The notes under the pieces: model-generated
Told to the model about the DNA's origin: nothing
Seen by the model: only the letters and a program-made list of their open reading frames with translations
The model's database searches: none
Shown: positions 18,780 through 26,668 of the stretch, piece by piece
How positions within the stretch are numbered: position 1 is the first letter of the stretch
Layout: the number at the start of each line of letters is the position of its first letter
Translations under genes and position numbers: made by a program
Source of the DNA: Saccharicrinis sp963667815
Lineage (GTDB): Bacteria > Bacteroidota > Bacteroidia > Bacteroidales > Marinilabiliaceae
Reading direction: 5' to 3' (one strand)
Assembly (NCBI GenBank): GCA_963667815.1
Contig: OY764021.1
DNA length: 64,000 nt

Positions 18780-20054
18780 TTACTGATTATGGAAACTAGG
18801 TAATTTAGCTAAATCCATAGCAGCTCCCATTGCTGAGTCCATATTGTAATATTCCCACTCAGCAAATCTACCAACTAAGTGAAAACCTTCCGAACACAAT
18901 GTATTCTTTAGGTTTCGAATCATTCCCTTGGTGTCTTTCTTTTGAATAGGGTATGTAAATTCTGTGTAAGTATGGGTGATATATTGTGGATTAAATGGAA
19001 TCAATTTCAATTCTTTATCTATTTCTTCTCTACTTTTAAAGTCTGTAAATTCTATTGTAACAGAAAGTCTATCACCAGCGTTATTATTCTTAGAGAAATT
19101 ACCTGTGCAAATAATTCTATGTGAAGAAAAGTTACGATCAGGCATATAAACCCAACTGTAAGGAATTTGATCTATATAGCAAAGTACTGATGTCGTACCA
19201 TGGTATTCTAAATTATCAATATCCTCGACATAAGCAGTAATGTTGATATCTCCATTAAGTATGGATTTTAACTCCTTGATATTACCAGTATATACTAATT
19301 CATCAAAACTATCAGTTTCATTAACAATCCATTTTTTATCTTTTCTAGTTATACTTCTTATGACTGTATTATATTTAATATTTAAACCAGAGGCTAGTCT
19401 GTCCGCTATAAACTGAGATCCATTCCTTTTTGCATAAAAAAAGGAACTATGAACCATATTTCTTTCTTGCTTCCTTAGGAAATTATTTTGAATTATTTCT
19501 TCAATAGAGGGCATTGGCAACTTCCCTTCTAACCAAGATAGAGGCACATTTGCTAAATTTCTTTTCCATATTTTCTCATTGTAAGGCTTGAAATATAGCT
19601 TATACAACGTTTCCCCAAAATTTAATTTTAGAAATTCTTCAAAATTTTCTGGAGTATGATTAGGTTGATTTCTACACACGTAAATGAGATCCCTAATAAA
19701 ATCTCTCTGTATTTTTTCATCTAGTTGATACGCATGATCCTCTATTGGGTAACCGACTATATCATATTCTTTCTTATTTTCCTTAGCGATGATAATTCTA
19801 GCGTCTCTCATTGCTTTTGTAAACTCTTGCTCTTGATTAAAAAAACTCCAGAAAAAATCCAACACTTCCGTTCTCTTTGAATTAAATACATGTCCACCAA
19901 CTATGTGATAAAGGTTTCCGTCAACGTTTGAACACTTTATTAGCCCTCCTGGTTTATCATTTTTCTCATAAACAGTTACATCACATGTATTTTTTAAACA
20001 TTGTGCAGCAGATAGACCGGAAATACCACTTCCAATTATTGCAATTTTTCTCAT
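18780..20054 (-). CDS. FAD-dependent oxidoreductase related to UDP-galactopyranose mutase
   Basis: 424 residues with an N-terminal dinucleotide fold (IAIIGSGISGLSAAQCL, then VYEKNDKPGGL), a HIVGGHVFNSK segment equivalent to the HxxGpHiFht of UDP-galactopyranose mutases, YNEKIWKRNLANVPLSWLEGKLPMP, and the C-terminal FAD contact GRFAEWEYYNMDSAMGAAMDLA. It may interconvert a nucleotide sugar between pyranose and furanose forms, giving for example UDP-galactofuranose. The protoporphyrinogen-oxidase/amine-oxidase superfamily is broad, so the substrate is inference. Confidence 0.75.
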   Translation of the reverse strand: MRKIAIIGSGISGLSAAQCLKNTCDVTVYEKNDKPGGLIKCSNVDGNLYHIVGGHVFNSKRTEVLDFFWSFFNQEQEFTKAMRDARIIIAKENKKEYDIVGYPIEDHAYQLDEKIQRDFIRDLIYVCRNQPNHTPENFEEFLKLNFGETLYKLYFKPYNEKIWKRNLANVPLSWLEGKLPMPSIEEIIQNNFLRKQERNMVHSSFFYAKRNGSQFIADRLASGLNIKYNTVIRSITRKDKKWIVNETDSFDELVYTGNIKELKSILNGDINITAYVEDIDNLEYHGTTSVLCYIDQIPYSWVYMPDRNFSSHRIICTGNFSKNNNAGDRLSVTIEFTDFKSREEIDKELKLIPFNPQYITHTYTEFTYPIQKKDTKGMIRNLKNTLCSEGFHLVGRFAEWEYYNMDSAMGAAMDLAKLPSFHNQ

Positions 20055-20182
20055 TGTTTTTTATTTTTTCGTTAATCGTATCACTAAAAATTTCGAAAAC
20101 TTGATTTGTAGAATTGTATCAAAACTAGATACGAAAATATCAATAGTTTAAGTCGATTTTTTGAATTTCTTCAATTTCGATT

Positions 20183-21520
20183 TCAAAGCTTATTTATCCA
20201 CGGAATAGGAGATAAACCAACTCTTACCTTTACAAAATATAAACGGGTAATCATACTAATAGAAACGGTTAATGCAGTGGCAATAGCAGCACCAAGAGCT
20301 CCATACTTTAAGATTAGAATATAGTTAAGCGGTAAATTTAGTAATAAGAATATAAGTGATATTTTTCCAACCAGTTTTTCTTGACCGCACATAACTAATA
20401 CTAAACCAACACAACCTGTCGAAATATTAAAGAACTGTCCGATACTAAGAATTACTAATGGCCAATAAGCTGTACCAAATTCGCTTCCCCAAAATGGTAA
20501 AATGTAACTACCTGCAAAAATAAAAAATAAGAAAACCAAGCAAGCAACCAGTATTAGTATTTTATTTATCTGTTTTATCATTAGTTCCATTTCTTTAATT
20601 TTTCCAGTTGCATATAGCGCAGCTATTTTTGGTGCAATCGCTGAATTACTAATTAGTAAAAGAAATGAAGTTAAAGTTGCAATACGGTGAGCAACTGAAT
20701 AGATTCCTACTTCGAAAGTATTACTTAGCCACCCAAGCATAATTGTATCAGAACTCGCTGAAATAATGTCTGTTGTCATTGCGAGTAACAAAGGGGTTGC
20801 CATTCTTAACATCGGACGCAACATCCATTGTTTCTTTTGCTTAAATATAAATAATCTTTTCCAATAAATTGTCATCACCAATGTGACCAACAGACGACCA
20901 ATTGCGTACAAAATAGCTACATTAACAACATTGATGTTTGTTCTTAAAACATATAACACATATAAGCTAATCCCAACAAACCAAGTACTTAGAGCCTGAT
21001 CCACCAAATTACTTTGCCAAACTTTTCGAAATCCAATCAAGCCGGAAGCAAGAATTCTGGAGAAAGTTTGTGGTATAATCATTGCCAATGCAATAATCAG
21101 TGGTGTTTCTAAATTAGGCTCATTAAAAATATTTTTAGCAAGAATAGGGGCTGCTAATATTCCTAACACTGCAAAAATAAAAGCCAAAGAGCCATTAAAG
21201 ACCGATGATGTGAATAAATTATTAGCAATGTTTTGCCAGTCATTTTTTTCTTTAGCAATGGCTATATTTTTAACCACAACATGCCCCATTCCAAACATTG
21301 TTAAAACAAGTAGCAATGAAACAATTTGATTTGCCAAATTGATAATGCCTAACCCTTCTGGCCCTATCGTTTGTCCCAAAAAGATGCTTACAAATAAACC
21401 TGCAGCCATTCCTGAAATTTTAACAATCATAGAGGCCGACGACTTTTTTATCACTTCTAAGGTGTGTACATCCAAATTGGATACTAATGTACAAGCTTTA
21501 TCTTTTATCTTTTTAATCAA
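20183..21520 (-). CDS. Oligosaccharide flippase, Wzx family
   Basis: 445 residues with about 12 membrane helices in the MATE/MOP arrangement (KKSSASMIVKISGMAAGLFVSIFLGQTIGPEGLGIINLANQI at the start). It should flip undecaprenyl-linked repeat units across the inner membrane. The nearby Wzy-like, Wzz-type and Wza-type genes make a complete Wzx/Wzy-dependent export route. A short hairpin (CCTCTT/AAGAGG) lies in the gap before it, but no T tract follows. Confidence 0.88.
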   Translation of the reverse strand: MIKKIKDKACTLVSNLDVHTLEVIKKSSASMIVKISGMAAGLFVSIFLGQTIGPEGLGIINLANQIVSLLLVLTMFGMGHVVVKNIAIAKEKNDWQNIANNLFTSSVFNGSLAFIFAVLGILAAPILAKNIFNEPNLETPLIIALAMIIPQTFSRILASGLIGFRKVWQSNLVDQALSTWFVGISLYVLYVLRTNINVVNVAILYAIGRLLVTLVMTIYWKRLFIFKQKKQWMLRPMLRMATPLLLAMTTDIISASSDTIMLGWLSNTFEVGIYSVAHRIATLTSFLLLISNSAIAPKIAALYATGKIKEMELMIKQINKILILVACLVFLFFIFAGSYILPFWGSEFGTAYWPLVILSIGQFFNISTGCVGLVLVMCGQEKLVGKISLIFLLLNLPLNYILILKYGALGAAIATALTVSISMITRLYFVKVRVGLSPIPWINKL

Positions 21521-21622
21521 TGTTTATTATTAATGTCTCTCAGGTGAATAACAACTCAGTAGAATACTTACAATGTTTGGTTGATGGTCCCTCTTAATAA
21601 GAGGAGAATCTTCTTTTAGATA

Positions 21623-23542
21623 TCAATGATTAGGAAATATCTTGTTCTGAGCTAAGTAATCCAATATTGCATCCAAATTTTGTTCAGTTTCTTCGGGATT
21701 GAAAACCAGTTTTGCATTTGTAGGCACTTCATATTCTAAATCAACACCTGGCAAACCACTTGTTTTACCTTGATCCAATAATTCGTATAATTCCGGCTTA
21801 TTGTTTTTGCAATATTCCAGTTCCGCATTCATGTAGCATAAATGTAAACGATCTTTACCGATAATCTCCGCTACTTGATCCCTTAACGATGCATTTCGTG
21901 AGATAAATGAAGCAATCGTAATAATTCCTTGATCATTCAACATTTTGCAAATGTGTGCTACACGACGCAAGTTCTCCGCACGATCAGAAGGAGAAAAGTC
22001 TAGCTCACGACTCAATCCTGATCGAACCGAACTTCCATCTATAAGTACAACTGCTGCTCCGTTGTCGAATAATTTTTTCTCCAAACTAAATGCGAGCTCA
22101 TTTTTACCTGAACCATGTAGACCAGAAATCCAGATCGTTTGACCTTTCTGGTTATATCTTCGCACATATTCTTCCTGCATAATAAGCGTTTCACCTTTGG
22201 CAATTCTAGCCTTATCCACATCTGTAATACGGGATGGCAGCAGTTTGCTATCTAAACGATCAATGATCATACCTACTGCACAAGTATTATGTGTTACCGG
22301 ATCAATTAAAATAAATGAACCGGTTTGATGATTCTTTTCATAAGGATCGAAAAAAAGTGGTTTGGTTGTAGTTATAGTTACACGACCAATCTCATTTAGT
22401 TTGAATTTTTCGATTTTCAGCTTTTCAAGTGTGTTTACATCTACCTGGTATTGAATCTCATCAATTCTGGCTTTGGTTTTATTGGTAGTATGTTTAATTA
22501 CGAACTGAGTATGCATATTCATCTCCTGCTCATCCATCCATACTAACATAGCTTCAAACTGACGGCTCATTTTAGGCTGATTATCTGGATGCACGATCAT
22601 TTCGCCCCTTGAAATATCTATTTCATCTTCTAGAGTCAATGTAACTCCTTGAGGACAAAAAGCACTATCAATTTGGCCTTCATACGTATGAATACCTTTT
22701 ACTGTAGACTTTTTACCAGATGGGATGGCAATAACATCATCGCCTTTATGAATAATTCCTGAAGCCACTTTTCCTGAAAACCCCCTAAAATCTAAATTCG
22801 GTCTTAATACATATTGAATTGGAAAGCGAAAATCTTTAAAATTTCTATCACTCGCTACATGAACTGTTTCTAAATGATCCAACAATGAAGGCCCATGGTA
22901 CCAAGGCATTTTTTCTGATTTTGCTACTACATTATCCCCCTTCAGCGCGGATAATGGCATACATTGAATATCTGGAATATTTAATTGCGAAGCAAAATTT
23001 TTATAATCATTGGATATTTGATTATATACAGATTCATCATAATCAACAATATCCATCTTATTTATAGCCAAAACAACATGCTTTATTCCTAGCAATGAAA
23101 CAAGATAAGTATGCCTTTTTGTTTGAGTAATAACACCTGTACGAGCATCCACCAGAATAATAGCAAGGTTTGCTGTTGAGCCTCCTGTTATCATATTTCT
23201 TGTATATTGCTCATGACCAGGCGTATCCGCAATAATAAACTTTCGCTTATTAGTTGAAAAGTAACGATAAGCAACATCAATGGTAATACCCTGTTCACGT
23301 TCGGCTTTTAGCCCATCTAGCAATAAAGCATAATCAATTTCTTCTCCTGCATTTCCGACACGTTTACTGTCCCTTTCTAAAGCAGTTAACTGATCTTCAT
23401 ATAATTTCTTACTATCAAATAATAGCCTGCCAATCAATGTAGACTTACCGTCATCTACAGAGCCTGCCGTTAATAAACGTAATAAATCCTTTTTCTCATC
23501 CTGATCAAGAAACTGATCTATATTTAGTTTTGAATCAATCAT
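21623..23542 (-). CDS. cysN: Sulfate adenylyltransferase large subunit CysN with C-terminal degenerate CysC-like domain
   Basis: 639 residues. The N-terminal 460 residues are an EF-Tu-like GTPase: G1 GSVDDGKS (27-34), DTPGHEQ, NKMD, then beta-barrel domains. With CysD it forms ATP sulfurylase, which makes APS. Residues about 467-639 are homologous to APS kinase but altered. The P-loop reads GLHGSGKN (474-481) with Asn in place of the Mg-binding Ser/Thr. The DGDNxR motif reads DGSSVR, and the lid LYKKAR-type sequence is replaced by LYELLDQGKTSGLPG. A complete separate cysC lies upstream, so this domain is probably structural or regulatory. It starts 27 bases after cysD. Confidence 0.94.
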   Translation of the reverse strand: MIDSKLNIDQFLDQDEKKDLLRLLTAGSVDDGKSTLIGRLLFDSKKLYEDQLTALERDSKRVGNAGEEIDYALLLDGLKAEREQGITIDVAYRYFSTNKRKFIIADTPGHEQYTRNMITGGSTANLAIILVDARTGVITQTKRHTYLVSLLGIKHVVLAINKMDIVDYDESVYNQISNDYKNFASQLNIPDIQCMPLSALKGDNVVAKSEKMPWYHGPSLLDHLETVHVASDRNFKDFRFPIQYVLRPNLDFRGFSGKVASGIIHKGDDVIAIPSGKKSTVKGIHTYEGQIDSAFCPQGVTLTLEDEIDISRGEMIVHPDNQPKMSRQFEAMLVWMDEQEMNMHTQFVIKHTTNKTKARIDEIQYQVDVNTLEKLKIEKFKLNEIGRVTITTTKPLFFDPYEKNHQTGSFILIDPVTHNTCAVGMIIDRLDSKLLPSRITDVDKARIAKGETLIMQEEYVRRYNQKGQTIWISGLHGSGKNELAFSLEKKLFDNGAAVVLIDGSSVRSGLSRELDFSPSDRAENLRRVAHICKMLNDQGIITIASFISRNASLRDQVAEIIGKDRLHLCYMNAELEYCKNNKPELYELLDQGKTSGLPGVDLEYEVPTNAKLVFNPEETEQNLDAILDYLAQNKIFPNH

Positions 23543-23569
23543 TATTAAAATTCTATACTTACTATCAAA

Positions 23570-24487
23570 TTAGAAATATCCTTCACGTTTTTTCTGTTCC
23601 ATACTGGCTTCCTGGTCAAAATCAATTACTCGTGTAGTACGTTCAGACTGAGTCGTTGTCATCATTTCTTCCACTATTTTTTCAATAGTATCAGCCTCAG
23701 ATTTGACAGCTCCTGTTAAAGGGTAACACCCAAGAGTCCTAAACCGAACCATTTTCATCTCTGCCTTCTCTACCATCTCTTTAGGCATACGTTCATCATC
23801 AACCATAATTAAATTACCTTCAACTTCAACAACAGGCCTCTCTTTAGCGTAATACAACGGTACAATAGGTATTTTTTCTAATCGGATATATTGCCAGATA
23901 TCTAATTCAGTCCAGTTAGATAAAGGAAAAACTCTAATTGATTCTCCTTTATGAACATTTGTATTATAAATATCCCATAGTTCGGGACGTTGATTCTTGG
24001 GATCCCACTGATGATATTTATCCCGAAACGAGAATATTCGCTCTTTAGCACGAGATTTCTCTTCATCCCTACGTGCCCCACCAAAAGCTGCATCAAACTT
24101 ATACATTGATAAACCTTCAAGCAAAGCCTGAGTCTTCATTAAGTCTGTATGTACTTTACTTCCATGAGAGAAAGGACCAACACCTTCCTCAAAAGCCTTT
24201 TGATTAGAATGAACTATTAATTCCCAATTATAATCTTTTACATACTGATCCCGAAAATCAATCATCTCTTTAAATTTCCATTTCGAATCAATATGCATTA
24301 AAGGAAAAGGAACCTTTCCTGGTGCAAATGCCTTTTCAGCTAAACGCACCATCACTGAAGAATCTTTTCCTATTGAATAAAGCATAACAGGATTTTCAAA
24401 CTCTGCAGCAACTTCTCTTATAATATGAATGGCTTCTGCCTCCAACTCCTTTAAATGGCTTAATCTATAATTATCTATATTACTCAT
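23570..24487 (-). CDS. cysD: Sulfate adenylyltransferase small subunit CysD
   Basis: 305 residues of the PP-loop ATP pyrophosphatase family with SIGKDSSVM at 38-46 and the CysD-typical AFGGARRDEEKSRAKERIFSFRD and RFRTLGCYPLTGAV segments. It adenylates sulfate together with the GTPase CysN. Length is normal for the family. Its place inside a polysaccharide locus, with no sulfite-producing genes (cysH, cysI, cysJ) in view, suggests that APS is destined for PAPS and sulfation rather than cysteine synthesis. Confidence 0.96.
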   Translation of the reverse strand: MSNIDNYRLSHLKELEAEAIHIIREVAAEFENPVMLYSIGKDSSVMVRLAEKAFAPGKVPFPLMHIDSKWKFKEMIDFRDQYVKDYNWELIVHSNQKAFEEGVGPFSHGSKVHTDLMKTQALLEGLSMYKFDAAFGGARRDEEKSRAKERIFSFRDKYHQWDPKNQRPELWDIYNTNVHKGESIRVFPLSNWTELDIWQYIRLEKIPIVPLYYAKERPVVEVEGNLIMVDDERMPKEMVEKAEMKMVRFRTLGCYPLTGAVKSEADTIEKIVEEMMTTTQSERTTRVIDFDQEASMEQKKREGYF

Positions 24488-24558
24488 TTTTTATATGTAT
24501 AGTATATTATTTACTAAGAAAATAAACATTTATATTTGCACCTTCTACACCTATCAGT

Positions 24559-24831
24559 TCAAGATGCCTTTCTATCCACTTGCACTCTACGAACCTCATT
24601 CTGAACATCATTTTCATTTTTCACCTCTTCAACCACTCCAAATCGAGAATGATACCAAACTCTCTCATGCATATAATATAGTACTAATTTTATTACCACA
24701 TCAAAACCTCCAATAGCAGCGCCAAAATGCATGTCCCCAGTTACAGTCCAACCAATAAAAAAAGTAGTAATGGAAGCAATAATCCTCCAAGTAAAGGCTT
24801 TGGCTAAATGTCTTTTAGGCTTTATACTCAT
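24559..24831 (-). CDS. DUF2061 small membrane protein
   Basis: About 90 residues from the ATG at 24831 (MSIKPKRHLAKAFTWRIIASITTFFIGWTVTG). A longer frame to 24855 would need a TTG start and adds eight unconserved residues, so I reject it. Two membrane helices (residues about 14-30 and 38-55) and the ERVWYHSRFG motif match DUF2061, a family of unknown function often found with cysC/cysD/cysN. The tail is polar and charged. It may form a membrane platform or a transporter accessory, but this is not known. Confidence 0.85.
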   Translation of the reverse strand: MSIKPKRHLAKAFTWRIIASITTFFIGWTVTGDMHFGAAIGGFDVVIKLVLYYMHERVWYHSRFGVVEEVKNENDVQNEVRRVQVDRKAS

Positions 24832-24855
24832 CCAACTAAATTTTAAAAAACACAA

Positions 24856-25461
24856 CTATTTATTTTCCAATTGAGGAAGTAAAACCTCCATAATTTTATT
24901 AATACATTCTTTTATTGAATATTTTGATGTGTCAATATTTAAGTCTGGAGATATTGAAGGTTCAAATGGAGCAGAAATACCGGTAAAATCTTTTATCTCT
25001 CCTCTTCGAGCCTTAGCATATAAACCTTTAACATCCCTTCTTTCACACTCCTCTAATGGTGTATTTACAAATATTTCAATAAAATCATCTTGTCCTATAA
25101 TATCTTTGGCCATTTGACGAATCTCTACCGTGGGACTAATAAAAGCAGACAAAGTAATTATGCCACCATTTAAAAACAGTTTACATACTTCTGCTATCCG
25201 CCTAATATTTTCAATTCTATCTTCTTCGGAAAACCCCAGATTATTATTTATACCAGTACGAATGTTATCTCCATCGAGCAACTTGGAATGTATGCCTCTT
25301 TTATATAACTCCTTTTCCAAGGCAGAAGCTAATGTACTTTTGCCAGAACCTGATAAGCCTGTAAACCAAATCACTTTAGCTTTGTGATTAAGAAGCTTTT
25401 CTCTATCATCCCTTGTTAGGATCTTATCAAAGATGGGGTATATATTGTTTTTGCCTGTCAT
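24856..25461 (-). CDS. cysC: Adenylylsulfate kinase
   Basis: Phosphorylates APS to PAPS. 201 residues with an intact P-loop GLSGSGKS (35-42), LLDGDNIRTGIN, the FISPTVEIRQM region and LYAKARRGEIKDFTGISAPFE, all of which are normal for the family. It supplies the sulfate donor for the two sulfotransferases in this locus. It is the first sulfur gene of the run, 33 bases after the Wzz-type gene. Confidence 0.97.
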   Translation of the reverse strand: MTGKNNIYPIFDKILTRDDREKLLNHKAKVIWFTGLSGSGKSTLASALEKELYKRGIHSKLLDGDNIRTGINNNLGFSEEDRIENIRRIAEVCKLFLNGGIITLSAFISPTVEIRQMAKDIIGQDDFIEIFVNTPLEECERRDVKGLYAKARRGEIKDFTGISAPFEPSISPDLNIDTSKYSIKECINKIMEVLLPQLENK

Positions 25462-25494
25462 GATTTATCTTCTTATTAAAGCTTTAATTTTTAA

Positions 25495-26622
25495 TTAATA
25501 TACTTGATTTTTCACTTTTGACGCAATATAATTTATTATTAATTGACCAATAATAATTCCTAATCCAATAAATCCACCTAAAATAATGCTTATTATAAAA
25601 ATCATTTTCTTGTTAGGTGCACTCTTCTCTAATGGCACCTTAGCTGGTTCTAGAACAGTAAATACTGGCGTTTCTTCTTTAACTGCAATTTTTGCTTGTT
25701 CAAGCTGCTGAGCTAATCCTTTATACACTGTAGATGCCATATCATAAGCATCACTTAATGTTTGCAACTCAGGATCCATTCGCTCGGAGATAATATTTCG
25801 ATGCGAATCCTTATAATCAAAAAAAGCAAGTTGAGCTTGCTCGTACTCTAACTTCTTCTCATTATATCTTTCCTGCACAAAATTCAGGTTTTCCCGTGCT
25901 TGCTTGGTTTTATACTCAATGATATATTCTTGCAATAGTTCAATCGCCTTTTGTACATATTGAGCAGCTAAAACAGGTTCTTCTACCTCTACAGAAACAT
26001 TAACTAAGCCGGTCTTGTCATCCACATCAATTTGTATAACTTCAAACATGGACTCCAGAGCCATTAACTCTTCTACTGATAAACTAAGAACTCCAATATC
26101 CTGCGCTTTTGTTGTAAGCTCATCCTCTCCGGAAAAAATAGCATTTTTTAAAGTCCAGGGTAATCTAATGGTATATTTTACAATCTGGCTTCCTATAGAA
26201 GGAATACTATCTGCCACCACATAATCATAAATTGAAATTGGATTCTCGTATTCTTCAAAATGAAATTTTTCATGAATAAACTCATTCATAAAAGGGTAAC
26301 TATTTACCACCTGTGGATATATTTCGGCCGGAATACCTTCTGATTGCCCCATCATAGAACCCAGATTAATACCGGCCATACCGGCTAAAGCACCGAGCCC
26401 CCCCATGTTACTACTTTTATTCTCTGAAGAAGGTAACAAAGTTGCTGAAGCCGTATATTTTGCAGGACTTAAAAAAGCAATTAATAAACCTATAAAAATA
26501 CAAATACCAACTGAGTAGTATATAGTTTTACGACCATCCCAGATGGTTTTTATAAGGGCGATTAAATCAATTTCGTCGTCTTTAATGATTTGATTTTTGT
26601 GTATCTGATTATTTGATTTCAT
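25495..26622 (-). CDS. Wzz-type polysaccharide chain-length determinant
   Basis: 375 residues with membrane helices at about 34-52 and 340-363 and a long periplasmic, partly coiled-coil region between them (residues 215-320), as in Wzz/GumC proteins. A glycine- and methionine-rich stretch (GGLGALAGMAGINLGSMMG) follows the first helix, common in Bacteroidetes members. There is no C-terminal tyrosine kinase domain. It should set chain length together with the export protein encoded just upstream. Confidence 0.92.
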   Translation of the reverse strand: MKSNNQIHKNQIIKDDEIDLIALIKTIWDGRKTIYYSVGICIFIGLLIAFLSPAKYTASATLLPSSENKSSNMGGLGALAGMAGINLGSMMGQSEGIPAEIYPQVVNSYPFMNEFIHEKFHFEEYENPISIYDYVVADSIPSIGSQIVKYTIRLPWTLKNAIFSGEDELTTKAQDIGVLSLSVEELMALESMFEVIQIDVDDKTGLVNVSVEVEEPVLAAQYVQKAIELLQEYIIEYKTKQARENLNFVQERYNEKKLEYEQAQLAFFDYKDSHRNIISERMDPELQTLSDAYDMASTVYKGLAQQLEQAKIAVKEETPVFTVLEPAKVPLEKSAPNKKMIFIISIILGGFIGLGIIIGQLIINYIASKVKNQVY

Positions 26623-26668
26623 TTATTTTGAATTTACAAGAAATATCTACAATTATTTTATCTCAAAA

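Noticed and set aside
21590..21604. Terminator between cysN and the upstream flippase gene
   Set aside because: CCTCTT/AAGAGG forms only a 6-base stem with no T tract on the minus strand, so it is not a convincing stop.
24831..24855. Longer DUF2061 protein starting at 24855
   Set aside because: It would need a TTG codon, adds eight unconserved residues and abuts the cysC stop. The ATG at 24831 begins at the conserved MSIKPKRH.
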